DNA from: Cyanoderma ruficeps
Taxonomy: Eukaryota; Chordata; Aves; Passeriformes; Timaliidae
Reading direction: 5' to 3'
Length of the DNA: 64,000 nt
Assembly (NCBI GenBank): GCA_008694505.1
Contig: VZDJ01000033.1
Coordinates: forward strand, 2,698,699-2,762,698
A program made the translations under genes and the position numbers. Positions within the stretch are counted from its first letter, which is position 1; every line of letters starts with the position of its first letter. Shown one piece after another: positions 14,655 to 27,800 of this stretch. The notes under the pieces are model-generated. The model did not search any database. It saw only the letters and a program-made list of their open reading frames with translations, and was not told the origin of the DNA.

Positions 14655-15108
14655 TGATGGTGCCTTGTTGGAACCTAAAAACAGAGGCCAGACAAAATTG
14701 AGGGAATAAAAAACAGTTCTATTTATTGAAGGGCCTTCAGGTCATTTAGGGCAGATGAAGCCCACCCAGGGGCTACACCCAAAAATGGACAAAGGGTCAC
14801 AGGTCTTCACATTTTTATAAGTCTGGTCCATTTGCATATTGGGGGCTAATCTTCCAATTACAGCTTCAGCTAATGAAGTCATTTACCCCAAGTTTGCTTC
14901 CCCCCCCCCAACTCACTTTTGTTTGACTTTTCTTGGGGCCTGAGGCAGTGAGGTGTCCCTGATTCCCAGGTCCAGAGAGGAATTGTTGTGTCTGACCAAA
15001 ATGTGAGGACATCAGCTAACACTGTATATGGAGTTTAGAGTTATACACTAAAGAATCGCAGGATTACAAATATATGAAAAATATAAAAGCTAAAATCCTA
15101 AGGCATCA
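14655..15108 (-). mobile_element. Solo LTR, family A copy 1 (minus orientation)
   Basis: This 454-bp segment is the reverse complement of the related copies at 39309-39745 and 48820-49265. On the minus strand it starts TGATGCCTTAGG and ends in GCACCATCA. Read in that direction it has a TATA box (TTTTTATA on the plus strand, 14812-14819) and, about 85 bases downstream, an AATAAA signal (seen as TTTATT near 14722), as in an LTR promoter and polyadenylation region. Possible 4-base target duplications are CAGT (14651-14654) and CAAT (15109-15112), with one mismatch. There is no internal retroviral sequence, so it is a recombined solo LTR of an old endogenous retrovirus. A C9 run lies inside it near 14900. 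Confidence 0.75.
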
Positions 15109-15112
15109 CAAT

Positions 15113-18010
15113 GCCCAGATTATTAGCACATGCTACTGTCTGTGGTGCTGGGGTCTGAGCATGGGCCAGGTTCAGCTGGAGCAGAGCCTGCAAGCACACT
15201 GCCCATTCCACATGCATTACACACCTGCTGTGCTTGGCAATTCTGCCTTGTGTTTTCCTACATGGATACACTATGTTTTGCAGATTTGAGCAGAACAAAA
15301 CCCAAAGCAATTTAAAAAATCTGTGGCCTTCACTTCAGCTCCTCCCATGTAAGACAATTCTCCTGCCAGGAGACCTGTCTGTGGTTCTCAGGAGGGAAAG
15401 CTGTGCTCTGCATCCTGTCCAGGACCTCCATACAACCCCACAGGAGCCCCTTCAGCTGGGGACACTCCTCTCATGTGACAGCACAACATAAACTGATCCC
15501 ACAGAGTCATTTCTGCAGGCAAAATCTGCCAAGGAATTTTAATCATGAGTGAAGGTGAATTACCCATAGAAATGGCAGGAACTGAAAGCCAAGAGTTTTT
15601 TCCACTGGGCACATGGAACTGTGTTAAGGCAGTCTGCAGAAAGGTTTTTTCCAAGTCTATGATTTACCTTTCTGCTCAGGACTATTATACACATGGCTAA
15701 GACAATATAACCTTCTGGAAAAACAGAAATATGTCCTTTTCCAGCTCCCTTTCATCAGGGGAACTTTATAGGCCATGTAAGAACTATTGCAACCTGGCTT
15801 AGTTTCCCAAACAGTTAGTCAAGCTTGCCTTATTTCTGGACCTACCTTCTGCTCTGCTATTCTCACTTAATGCCTAACTACTTTCAAGTTGCCCATAACC
15901 TTCATATTTAAGTTTTGAAACACTAATAAATAATAACCATATAACCCATTTGGAGTCCTAGTTCTTTGAATTCCTCATTCAGGTGCTCTCCAGCAGCAGT
16001 TATTCTGATCCTTCTGCTGCAAACAGGGCTCTTTGGTCAAATAATAGTTTGCTTGATTTTACTACTTTTCATTTCATTAACTTGTAAGTAATGCTATTCT
16101 GGAAAAAAAATTAGCCTGATTGAGAATGTATTTGTTGTAGTAATATTAATAGCATGAATTATAATACTTAATAATGCTGGCATGTATTTTGTTTGAAATT
16201 ATTTTTCTTAATGCAAATGTATATTCTGCTTGGTTTAGAGTCTTATTATATTTTATGAATCAAAGTATGAAATTTGAAATTTAAATTTCAACTGAAGACC
16301 CTCAAATGACTGTGAGAATTCAAATGCTCAGTGTTGGTGGCAATCAAAATTTAGCATGTATTGAAGAGATGTATTATGTCAGCTGCATTATGACAAAGAA
16401 TTAAAAGTCACATATGGCTCAGTTTTTCCAAATAGATTTTTCCAAACAGCAATTTCTTAGGTGTTTAGGAATTTAATTTGCCAGTTCAGTTTTAACTGGT
16501 ATGTTGTAACTATGATGGGGAAGTTGAACTTCAGCCTTGGTTGCTTTGATTCAAGACAAGAATGGGAGTAAAAAATCAGGGTTTGGTTAGTCTTTAACAT
16601 TCCAAACATTTTTCCAAAATTCTTATTGAGGGATGAATCTTCCATCATGCTTTGGAAGTTACCAGACTGACAGTGCAATTATGAACAGGCTGAACATTTC
16701 AACAAAAGCCTTCACTTTCATACTTCACTGCCAAATGACTTGAAAAGAAACCCCCAGTTGTAACAGTATTCACCTAAATATTCCTGTTCTTTTGCTCAGG
16801 GTGTTAACACTCAGGCCTTCAACTTTGGAGCACAGCTAATTAGAAACTCACTGATCAAAGTTTCCTCAGCAAATGAGGAGCCCAAGATGTTTAATTCAGA
16901 AGATCTTAGAATGATAAGCCTAACAAACAGATGTTTGCATATGTTTCACTTTCTGGCAGCCTGAAGATCTGATCTTTCCAGCACCCTCAGATGGGATTTG
17001 TGTGGCTCTTCCTGTGGTGGGTTCACAGCCCAGACCAACCTTCCAGGGCAGGTACAGTACAGGACATGGATGGTCCCAGACAGCTGCAAAACAGTCCTGA
17101 TGCTCTGTGCCCATGGAGATAATTCATTCAGGAAACACCCGACAGTTGTGTGATGAAGTTTAAAATGGTTTTTAACCTAATATGAAAACTAAAGTTTTAG
17201 ATGAACCCAGATAGCCAATGCTTTAACACATGCCAAAAAGGCAGCTGTTTCCTAGTGACTGTTCACCCAGGGTAGGATCTGCTGCATTCCCAAATCCTCA
17301 AGAGGGGTATTTTTCATTCCAGAAGAAAAATGCTCCCTCCCCTGGGGTAAAGGTTGTCTTGCCTTCCACCACCAACCTAATACCTCCATCTCTGAAAATA
17401 CTTTTTCAGCAATGAATGGTGACAGTTTTAGCCTCACAGAAAGGACTCCTACATAAATAGAATTTGACCTACACAAATCTCATTTACTGGTGGTTTCTGA
17501 AACCTGTTCTGTTCACAGATAGATGATCTCTTTTTATCCCTCCTGTTCTGCCTACACCACTTTTCTGGTCCTTCAGAGATACATGAAAGCAAAGGCTACA
17601 CTACAGCCTTGAAGTACAAGGTCACAGGCTTTCTATGTAATTTCTAGTTAGAACTGCTTCTGTGCTCAAGAAAAGATAATAGACAGGTAAGAGGAAGTTG
17701 AGGAGGTTGTTGATAGATTAAGTCAAATTGTAACTATGACAAATATTATTTCTGTATTACCTAGTCTTAAAGAGATCGATTGAAACAAACAAATTAATGT
17801 TTTGTTTTTATTTTTATTTACAGTTGTTATAATAGTGGCATTCCCTCCTAGGCTGCCAGAATGAGCCTGGTTAAAGTTCTAATAGGAAGATCCATCAATC
17901 AAGGGAAATATTACATCTCCATAAGAGGTTGTTCTCATTTGCCACAGTAACTATCTCATACATTTTGCGTTAGAAATGGAAAAGCAATTGGAATGATGGA
18001 GCTAATAATG
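15113..18010. other. Non-coding stretch upstream of the PLEKHB2 promoter
   Basis: No gene recognised. AT-rich sequence, with an 18-base palindrome (16274-16291) noted separately. Proximal regulatory elements of PLEKHB2 may lie toward the right end, but I see no diagnostic motif cluster before the CpG island begins. Confidence 0.55.
16274..16291. repeat. 18-bp AT-rich perfect palindrome
   Basis: TTGAAATTTAAATTTCAA is its own reverse complement with no spacer. It sits in AT-rich sequence, where chance palindromes are more likely. Confidence 0.8.
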
Positions 18011-18449
18011 AACTGGTGACACAGTGCAGTGCCCGTGAGTGCCGGCGGAGCGGCGTGCGGGCAGCACTGACCCCAAGAGAGCGCAGAGCTGCCAGGCAAG
18101 CACGGCCCCGGCGCGGCTCCTGCCTGCCTTATGTAAGAGGTCACAGACCAGCCGGCCTTTCCCGGCCTCCAACACTTGCGTGACCGCCTGAACGAAGCGC
18201 CTGCTCGTCTCTGGTGCGGTTCCATGGCGTAAGATCAGAACCTGTCGAAGAAAAGAAAAAACCTGATCGCCTTAGTGCTGTCAGGCCGACACTGTGCCAG
18301 CCTCTGGCCCGGGCAGGAGGCGATGTATTTAGAGCGCCGGGAAAGCGCGTGTCGCGGCGGGGACAGGCATTAACGGGAACGGGGTCACCGTCCCGCCGCC
18401 CGGCGGAGCCGAGCCTTTGCCGGGCCGGGCGCGTTCCCCCCGCGGGCAG

Positions 18450-18558
18450 TGGCGGCGGCTCCGTGCGGCTCCGGGCCGGGCGGCGCGGGTGACGTCAGGA
18501 CGGGGCCGGCGCTGCCCGCGGGCGGAGCGGGGCCGGCGGCGGCCGCGGGGAGAGGCAG
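18450..18558 (+). other. PLEKHB2: Probable non-coding exon 1 of PLEKHB2 (start uncertain)
   Basis: The coding start lies only 11 bases into exon 2, just after a good acceptor, so at least one upstream non-coding exon is required. The best donor in the CpG island is AGGCAG|GTACGG, with GT at 18559-18560. That would give an intron 1 of 3246 bases. The 5' end of this exon is a guess, and other donors in the island are possible. A cDNA 5' end would settle it. Confidence 0.45.
18490..18497. promoter_or_regulatory. Consensus CRE (TGACGTCA)
   Basis: A perfect 8-base CREB/ATF palindrome inside the CpG island, 61 bases before the inferred first donor site. Full palindromic CREs in CpG islands near a start site are often functional. 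Binding here is inferred. Confidence 0.65.
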
Positions 18559-21500
18559 GTACGGCCGGGGGTATAGCGGGGGTAGGGCCGGCGGGAAGGG
18601 GGCGAAGGGGGCCCGGCTCCGGGGGGCAGCCCGCCGAGGTCAGCGGGGCGTAGACTCGGCCGGGCCGGGAGCGGCGCCCCGGCAGCGCTGCCCGGGCCCG
18701 GCTGTCGACGGCGGGGAGGGCGAGACGCGGCTCTGGGGGCAGCCCAGGCCAGGCCGCTGCTCGGCCGCAGCTGGCGGGGACGGAGCGGGGGCGCCGCCGT
18801 GCCCTGGGCGGGCAGAGTCGCGGCGGGCCCGGGGCTGCGGTGGGGTGTCCCGGGGCAGCGAGCACCGCCCCGCCAGCACCGACCACGGGCAGGGCTGGGA
18901 CGGAGCCGCAGCCCCGCTAGCGCCGGGCGCTGGCTCGGAGAGCACAGACGGCTCACGGGGAAGGGCCTGCGCAGCTGGGCCGGAGCCAGGGAGCTCCAGA
19001 AATAGAAAACTTGCGCCGTTCAAAGCGGGAGGGGGCGGGCAGGGTTACGTTTGAACGCTGAGCTTCCTGAACTCTCCCCGAAGTACTGAGAGTAAAGTCA
19101 CCGTGGGGTGTCTGTGGGCACTGCTGCTCCCCGCGGGCTCTGCTACGTAGCTGGGACTGGTTTCTCAGCTCTCTCTACCTACACGGATCACAGGATCGGG
19201 TCCACTGCTAGCTCAACTGCAGTAATCAAAATTGCTCTAGTGATTACAAGCTGCTGGGAGAAACACTTGATTGGTTTTAAAGTGTGTTTTTCCAAGAAAG
19301 GAACTGGAAGAGACTGTTGGATAGTCCATATTACATTCCATGTAGAAAACTGCTGTTCCAGGGAGCAGAAAGAAATAGCCCCACCCCTTAGCTGAATCTA
19401 CTCTTAACTCGAGCTCAGTTTAGAGTGCTGGTGCTTTTAGATTTCAGTCGCCAAAACATTTTTATTCATATTCGTTATAAATTAATTTATTTTTGGTTAA
19501 GTCCCATTTTTCATGTTGGTGACACTGGGCTAGTTTAACAAGCAAATACTATTCAGATGCAGCTGATCTTGCTAGGCTATCTTCTAGCTCTGCAAATACG
19601 CTTTTAAACATCATGTGGGTGGACTGTGAATACTGAAGGACTTCAAATGAGCCCTTGTGCTTAAAAAGGACAGGGAAGAATATCTAATTGTTTTTGCACC
19701 TCCTACTCTAAGTGCTGACAGATTGTTCTGTGTGATTCCTTGCTCTCTCTCCAGAGGTGAAGTTTTGGGCACTTAAACTCTGAATTGGGTACGGGTAGTT
19801 GTTGCCTCTGAGCAAGGTGCTGTACAGCTGCTGAAGCCCCGTTTGCTCTTGTAGCTGTGGACAGCTCTGAGACATTCTGAATGTGAGACTTTGTGAGTTG
19901 TTCTGTGATCACAGGCAGAACTCAATTTGTCGAGAGAGGTTTTCTTCTTTGGTTCTTCCCTTTGTGTGTCTGAGTTAAATCTAATTATGCTATTGTGTAA
20001 CAGAGTAGGTTAAAAGGTAGCAGCAACATTCCATGGCCTAGTCTACTTGCAGCAGGACTGAAGTTCATGCAAATACTTTTTTGGCTTATAGACTACGGAA
20101 CAACCTCCAGAAATAGTGATTTCACCTCATTGGGCAAACTGGAGGATGTGGAAACACCATTAGAGACATCCATTCCTGTGAAAATGAAGAGCAAGTAGGC
20201 TGTTTCCTTGTGAAGGAGAATCAAGGGGAGAGAAGCCTTTGCTGGGATGGTGGCAGAATGAGGCTCAGGTCCTTTGTACTGCTTTGTTACTTTGGAAGAA
20301 TTAATTGGCCTCTGTTTCTGGAGCTCTCTCTCTGTAGGTGGGTGACAAGAGCTCAGACCCCAGAGCAGGACCAGGTGACCATGATTGAGGCAGAACAGGA
20401 GTCTGACACTCGCTTTCAGTGGGCTCTCAGCAGAATCTTTCTTTTCCCAGCAGGCTGGTACAAAAGTCAAGAATGAGAGGTTTATCTGGGAGTTCAAGCT
20501 TTACCTGCAGGTGGTTTTCACCATTGTATCCAAGCCTGTGCAGGATGTGGCATTCCTTAAATATGAAATCCTGATGGTTATAATCTTGTGTGCTACAGTA
20601 TTTGCCCAGTACTCTGAAGAGGATACAGCTACAACTAATATCCATTAGATCAGGAAACAGATGGCTGCTTACTAACTTTATATTTTACTAGAAGATTACA
20701 AAACTCTTCTTTTTTTCCCTTCTCAGCTTTGGACACATTCTGCTGAGGTTTGGGAGGAGTTCCTCTGTCTGTAAAATGTGCTATGCCACCTTTCACCCCC
20801 TCATGGCCCTCCCTTTATGCTGCTACCAGTAGAATGTTATTTGTTAGGTTTCAGAATCTGCCTCTCATATTGGCTTACAGGTCCCACAAATAATTTCTAA
20901 AAAGCAGCCCTCTCAGGGGAGGCTTAAAATGCTTCTGTTCTTGCTTTTCTAGTTCAATTGCACCCAGATAGTTGAGTTTTTATAATCCCTTTTAAAACAA
21001 TAATCAGAACACCATTAGGCTATAAAATAAAACCTCATTTTCCAATATATCCCATGCTTGATCTCTTTTTTCAGCATGCTCATAAACCAGAATGCAGTGG
21101 CTCAGTACTTAATGTCATGTGTGATAACTTGAATTTAACACAGTGCTTGCCATGCTATTTCAAGCTTCATTTAAAAGCTGAGGAGAACTGAAAATCTTAC
21201 TTTATGGGCTTATCATTTACTTGCTTTAATTCTTCTTAGAATGAGCTAGTGATGATTTGAAAGAAATACAAGTCATAAAAACAACTTTCTCCTTCCTGTT
21301 TAAGATTAAACTGTTTCAGCTTTTGTTTTGATTGGACTTTGAGCCAGTGAATGAAAAAACACAGAAGAGGAAGTACAGAAAAAAAAAAGGAGAGGCAGGT
21401 AGAAGTGAGGGTGCTTGGTAACTTGAGACTGCAGAATACAGGAAGTACACGTAAGCAGAGAGAACAACTTTGAACAGAACTGGTGGTGAGTCAGGAAGCA

Positions 21501-21804
21501 GTCATTCCAGCCTGTCTCTTCCCCATTTTCTAAGAGCAGTAGCTGTTGGCTTTGGTTTGCCAGTTAAACATCCAGGTGGTCTCTGACAGCCACGGTGGGT
21601 CGCAGCACTTGCCTATTTGTTACATCCTACAACACCAGTTGTGCTTACTGAGCATCTTCAGCTGAGATCTGCTGCGTCTCTGCAACGTGAGCTGGGTACA
21701 TGCAGCACTAATAGATGGTACTGAGATGCCTCTTTCTTATGTATTATTGTGAAATAGTGAAAACTGCTTTTCTCTCCCCTCCCCCTTCCTCTTCTTCCCA
21801 CTAG

Positions 21805-21852
21805 GTTAAGGAACAATGGCGTTTGTGAAGAGCGGATGGCTGCTCCGGCAAA
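21805..21852 (+). CDS. PLEKHB2: PLEKHB2 exon 2: 11-base 5' UTR plus residues 1-12
   Basis: The acceptor CCCACTAG ends at 21804 after a long C/T tract. The ATG is at 21816, and the donor A|GTAAGT begins at 21853. It encodes MAFVKSGWLLRQ and the first base of Ser13, the opening strand of the PH domain. Intron 2 (21853-22472) is 620 bases. Confidence 0.94.
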
Positions 21853-24800
21853 GTAAGTCATGGGTCTTTCTCTTCCTTCTCTCCCTGTTCATGGGATTTC
21901 TTCAGAAAACATCAGAGCAGCTTAGCAATTCCCAGGTTTTCTTAAAACAAGCCTCTAGTTCTGTGGGTTGTTTTTGTTGGTTTTTTTTTTATTTTTACTT
22001 TTAGGACACGTCACATAATGACGTGTCATGACAGCATTCCCATGTGACCTTTGTGTACTCCAGTGGAAAAGAGGATATAAACATATCTGAGATGTCTGAC
22101 TGGCATTCAGCTTCAGATGCTGCTCTGTAATTAGTGCTGTATAAGTGGGGACTTGGGAACTTTACCTGACACCTCCACTTAGTGTCTTTCAATTAATCAT
22201 GCCCTCTGCTTGTTGCTGCAGCAGGTTAGAACTCAAGCCTCAGGTCATGCACTTGAAATAAAACCAGTTTTGCTTTGAATCCCAGATAAAACGTGGCACC
22301 CTCTAATTCTCTAATGTTCCCAAGTGGGGATGTTGTAATACAGGATTTTGCTTGGCTCTTTGGAATGTTGTCTGGGGCAATTGTGAAGGATTTCTTGGTT
22401 TATTTTTTATTAACTTTAGGACAGAAATATTTCCTGATATGTGCCCTCCAAAATGACTGTCTGATTTTTAAGGTACTATTTTACGGCGTTGGAAGAAGAA
22501 CTGGTTTGATCTGTGGTCTGATGGCCGCTTAATATTCTATGATGATCAAAACCGCCACGATCTAGAAGATAAAATCCACATGCGGATCCACTGCATCAAC
22601 CTCAGAGTGGGGAATGAATGTCGAGGTAATAATGAAATCTTCAGGATTTGTGTGTCCAGAGATTCTTTACACTTTCGGTGCCTGCCCAGCGTACCACATA
22701 CAGCACTACTGCAGATGTAAACATGTCCAAAACGTGTGCAGCTTCACTGCTCTTGAATCCCCCCACCTTCCAAAAAATCTCAACACCACCAACTCCTAAA
22801 CTGCTTTAGAGCTACCCAGGGTGTGGTATCACCATGTGACAGGTTAGGGTTTGAGACTTCTGTTGAAACTCAGTGAGGACAGTTTACCACTCATGCAGGA
22901 GGATGGGATGTTCCCAGCAGGACTGTGTGTCTGATACAGAGCATTCCTGGTGTAACCACAGTGCTGGCTGCCTGGAGAGGCAGGGCTAGAAAAGGGAAAC
23001 CTCAGCAGATGTTTTTCCTAAGTTCACTTCTGGCATTTGTTAGTGCTCCACTTGGTGCTGACACAAGGGAAGGACACGAGTGCTGGAGAGTACTATTGCT
23101 AAGTGTGGATTGGTTCTGCTGTGAGACACTTGCATTTTTTAGGAAAGCTGTTCACAGCTGCAGTCTTTCAGGACACTCTGAAGAGTAACAACAGGTTATT
23201 TCCTTCTGGGACTTGTTCTGATGCCATGGAAGGCAGCTACAGCTGGCCCTAGTTTATTTTGTCCAGACTTGCATAAACGGACCCCCTTCTTTGACCATGT
23301 AATGCTGTTCATACTTCATAACTCATCTCTTTTTTTCTCACTCAGATTTCCAGCCTCCAGAGGGGAAGCAGAGAGACTGTTTACTGCAGATTGTTTGCCG
23401 TGATGGGAAGACAGTCAACCTCTGTGCAGAGAGTGCAGATGACTGCCTGTAAGACAGTTAGAGAATAATGGTTTTGCTGCTCCTCCCTCTTTTATCCCCC
23501 TTTATCTCTCTCCCTAGTTATTTTCCTCCCTTCTAACTTTCAGAGATATGTTTTAAGAAAGTTTTCAAGCAAATAAAAGCAAGTTTTCAGTGACAAAAAA
23601 CCCAATAGCTTTCCTAGAAGTTGTCTAGCTCATGCAAACTAACTGCAAGTTAAGTCACTGAAAACACTGGAGAGTGAGGAGGAGTAGAAGAATCTGATTA
23701 ATATGATTAATGCAAGACTTGCTAAACAGATTTTTTTAAACTTTTGCCATTCTTCAGGAGCACGTGATGTGGCATTAGCCCAAGGACATCCCAGTAGCAA
23801 TAGGAGGAATATTCCATTATTGTGAACTCTCAGCTGGGCTGTGTAGTGTTAGATAACTTCTGTGATCACAGTTTGCCAACAAGTGTGGTCCATGGAGCAT
23901 TCTCCCAGCCCCGTGGCAGGGGAGGAGCTGGGTGAGGTGTGCCCACCTCCTGGGACCTGCAGTAGCAGCCAGGCCCCTGCTCTAATCAGCACAGATGAAC
24001 TGTTCTGCTGGGGTGCAGCTCTTCCTATTACCTCATCCTAAGCATGACTGCATACTCCCTACCTGTTGTGCTTGCAGCAAGGACAAGACTGCCTCCATTC
24101 CTCCTCTCGTTCCTCCTTGTTCTTTCTCAGCTCTGCAAAGAAAGGAATTATTTCTCAGTCTTGGTGTAACACTCTTGTGCATCCAAGTGTCTCATTAGGC
24201 TTTGACACAAACAGTATCTTAAACTCTGCTCCTGCAGTACCTCTAGTTGCTAACCTTGTTTGTTTAATTGACCTGAAATGAAAAAATGACATTATTTTTT
24301 ATCAGTGTTCCACTAACCAATGGGGTTTTTTTGCAGGGCATGGAAAATTGCTCTCCAGGACGCCAGAACAAACACAGTGAGTGTCCTACCTAGAGTTTAT
24401 CCTGATAGAGAAGCAGCACATCAGTGTTATGTGTGTCCAGCAGTTTATCATGTTCCGTCCTTCTCTGCTAGAGAAAAACAGGGTCATGAGTATGATAGTA
24501 AAGCTTATGGGTGGGGAGAAGAATGATTCTCTGGATCACAAACACATCCTTTCAGTCCAGGCAAATACAAGCTGTGTGGAAAATACTGATTTTAAGGAAT
24601 GATCTCTCTGGGTGGAAGTGAATATTTGGAAAGCTGGTCTGTGGGCACTGAGGCTGTGGGCAACAAGCAAATCTTCTGCAGCCAGCAAAAAATGAACTTT
24701 TCACTCCCAGTGTTTGTTGCCTTCCAGGTGGGTGCAGTGCTAAAGGAAGCTTACTACACAGCAGCTGTTTGTTACTGTAGATCCATCCCACTGTGGGATG

Positions 24801-27800
24801 CTTCTTGGCACAGACACGGGGAAGAGTGAGATGCTTGGAGGGGAGTGCAGGCACGCTAAGGAGGAGTGTGTTGCCTCTGCATTGCCATGCTAGCTGTGGA
24901 GAGAATCAGGAATCATAGAAACCTCTTTGTGAGTCTTCTGGAGAACTGTATCTTTGGGCAGCCACATCCATCCACTTGTGGGTATTGCTGATTTGTTTCT
25001 CCTTTAGACTGCCTTCCAGAGTACTCTGCAGCACTAGCTTTCCTTGGATGACTAGGCTGAACCAACCCAAGGTGTTTCTGTTTCAGGGGAAATGCTGTTT
25101 TTTTGCAGAAGTTTATCTCAGTTTCTGATGGGTCACATTAACATTGCCACTGTACTGGGGCATCTGTCAGAGGATATAACTTACATTTGTAGATACCCAA
25201 AGCAAACACTTGTCATGGCAAAACTACCCCAGACATTATTGCCTCTGACTGCAGCCAGGCTGCACTGCCTGTGGCTGTAATGAGAAGTGAAGGATTGTCC
25301 TCATGCCGAGGACACAACACTCATGCTCTGTCTGCTCTAGTTTTAGGGGCTTTGTCTCACATGTGTGAGGTGGTGACTCCTGGTTTCAGCAGATAGGAAC
25401 TGCTGTTTTCATGCCTCTGGCACTGCTGCCAGCCTTGATAGATGGTCCAGAACATGGCAGTGCTAACCCTGGCCAGCCAAGGCAGACCCCTGCTACTCAG
25501 AGTAGAGCAGGTAGCCCTCTACACAAGTAGATACATAAACTAACATTTTCCAAAGATATTAAAGGTGTCCAACGAGGACTTGGACTAACTGGGTAAGTGG
25601 GTTTGAGTCTGTAGGTGTGTGACACACTTTTCAAAAATTCCAAGCATCCAGCAGTGCTTCCTAACTTGAGTGGAATAGCAGGGTGATCACCTTAGCTTTG
25701 AGAACTGTATCATTTACAGGTGTTGGCAGGCTTGTGCATTGCTTGGACAGAGATCCCTGTGGCAGGGCAGAACACATTTACTGCTAAGATGTGAGCAGAT
25801 TTCTCAGGTGGTGGAAATATCACTTCATATAGTATTTTAACAGTGTTTCAAGCAATCCTTAGAATCTTCACCATGAGTTTGGCTTGGGAGATAACCATAT
25901 TATGTCCTCAAATGTCAGGATTTCATCAGTCCAAGAGATAATACAACATTTGCTGTTGATTTGTTAAAATGTTCCCTTGGGAATTAAAGAATGGGAGCTG
26001 GCTTTTGCCTTGGAAAAGGGAACAAGAGCATCACTGTAGATTTTGGATATTAGGGGCAAGAATACAAGGGTAATGTAAGAAATCTTAATTGTCTTTGAGA
26101 ACTTATTCTAAATGGACTCAAGTGCTACCACCTTTGCCTCAGGTACCACTTTTGGCTACTGCATTTGTTTCCTTTACCTGCTTCTGCAGAACTTGGTGCT
26201 ACCACTCTAGAGTGCCAGGAAGCAGCCAGCTTAGTTGTGACAGTTTCTTTATCTGAGGATAGAAAATGAACAGGAGGGTCATTTCTAAATCTGAGGCTCT
26301 GGAATGGTGGAAGGAGCCAGTGTGCTTGCATGTACACATATACATGTCTGTGGCACTCACACAGGGAAAAAAAATTGTGCCTCCTTTCTGTGTTTGATCA
26401 GGAATTTGTCTTCCCCCAGGTCTACTCTCCAGGTACTTTCTTTTTGCAGCCTTTACAAGGTACTCACTGGTTTCTTAACACACAGTGTGGCTAAAGGTTA
26501 CTTTTTCTTTGGGGTCATTAGACTGCTCTAACTGTCTCTCTGTAGGAAGAGGTGATAACTGCTCTCTCTGGTGTTTAGGGCTACGTGGGATCTGATGTGA
26601 TGTATGATGAGACAGCCATTTCCTCAGCCCCTCCTCCCTACACAGCTTATGCCACACCATCCCCTGAGGTAAGAGCTGCAGTCAGGAAGCATTAACATGA
26701 GCCAGGCAGCAGGAGCAGCCTCCTTCCAGCACTCACAGAGTCCTGCATTGCACTCTTACACCCAGCTTTAGAGCTTTTACAACAGCAGAGAGTAAAGCAC
26801 TATCAATCTTTTGCTGCTCTTATTTGAGATGGATTTCCTTTGAAAGGGATGAGGCACATTTAGTTTGGCGCTGTATAAAGGTGTGGATGCTCCTTGGAAA
26901 ATAAAACTTGGAAAATAAAGCTTCTGAGAGACAGGGCAGAATTTGTTTGGCTGATCTTCAAATATATTTGTTGTGCAGCTTCTAACATATGGAGGTGTAA
27001 CTACACTTTCATGTTGTGCAAGCACTGGAAAGGTGTAAGATCAGGAGTTTTAGAAATAGGGTGTAATGACCGGAGCTGCCACTTCCACCCAAGAACTGGT
27101 TTTAAAAACTTCCACATAAGGATTTTGTTGTGCCAAGATGTCACAGCAACACAATAACTCTAGTTCTGACACACAGTTCTCTTGCAGTGAAGGAACAGCT
27201 TTGGGACCAAACCAGGATATGTTGGGGATTTCTGCGTGTGCTTAGTGATGTGCAGTAATATGTGAGGGGATAGTTTGGAGGACTATTGCTTGTTGCACTA
27301 TCTGCTCCAGCCTTTTCCTCTTGTTAAGAATGAGTTGTGGTGTTGGAAGCTTCCTCTGTGCAACTTCCTCTTTTGGAGAAAAAAAATAGTTCTAAAACAT
27401 ACAGCTCTAGAGCACTGGTCTTTAATCTGACATGTGTTTGCAGTGTACCCTCTCAGAGGGTCAGTTGGAGTTTTTTGGGATTGGCTGCTGCCATCCTGGC
27501 ACTTCTGAGCTCCCCACAGAGTTGTTGTTGGCATGAGGGCCAAGAGGAGAAGCTGGCAGGGCTGCTGTGCCTCTGCCTGGTGATCCAGGCTCTGCCTTTG
27601 CCATTGCCTATCCAGGAAATGCAGAGAACAAATGCTGCTTAGGAGTGCTTATATTTCCAAGCAGCTGTTTTGAATCCACTCCAGGGAGTAGATTGGCTAT
27701 AGCAGGACAGTCTGGATATTTTAGTGAAACTTTACCTACATTAGAAACGAAATCAAATTGACCAGTGTGCTTGATTGGATCCATAGCAAAGTGTCTCTGT

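Larger units (their letters stand above)
18020..19050 (+). promoter_or_regulatory. PLEKHB2: CpG-island promoter of PLEKHB2
   Basis: An abrupt change from AT-rich flanks to about 1 kb of CpG-dense sequence marks a CpG island roughly 2.8 kb upstream of the first coding exon. It contains a full palindromic CRE (TGACGTCA) at 18490-18497 and GC boxes such as GGGGGCGGGC at 19031-19040 and CCGCCCCGCC near 18866. I see no TATA box, which suits a broadly expressed housekeeping-type promoter. A donor-like site GCAG|GTACGG follows at 18559. The long open frames on both strands here come from high GC content. The transcription start is not determined, and antisense transcription from the island is possible. 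Confidence 0.8.

Noticed and set aside
18329..19054. Long open frames on both strands (185, 201 and 153 codons) in the CpG island
   Set aside because: Stop codons are AT-rich, so GC-rich DNA gives long chance frames in every direction. The translations are Pro/Ala/Arg/Gly low complexity and match nothing.
20385..20648. 87-codon ORF with a hydrophobic stretch in PLEKHB2 intron 1
   Set aside because: Resembles a membrane segment only because it is T-rich; no homology recognised and no flanking splice sites of note.
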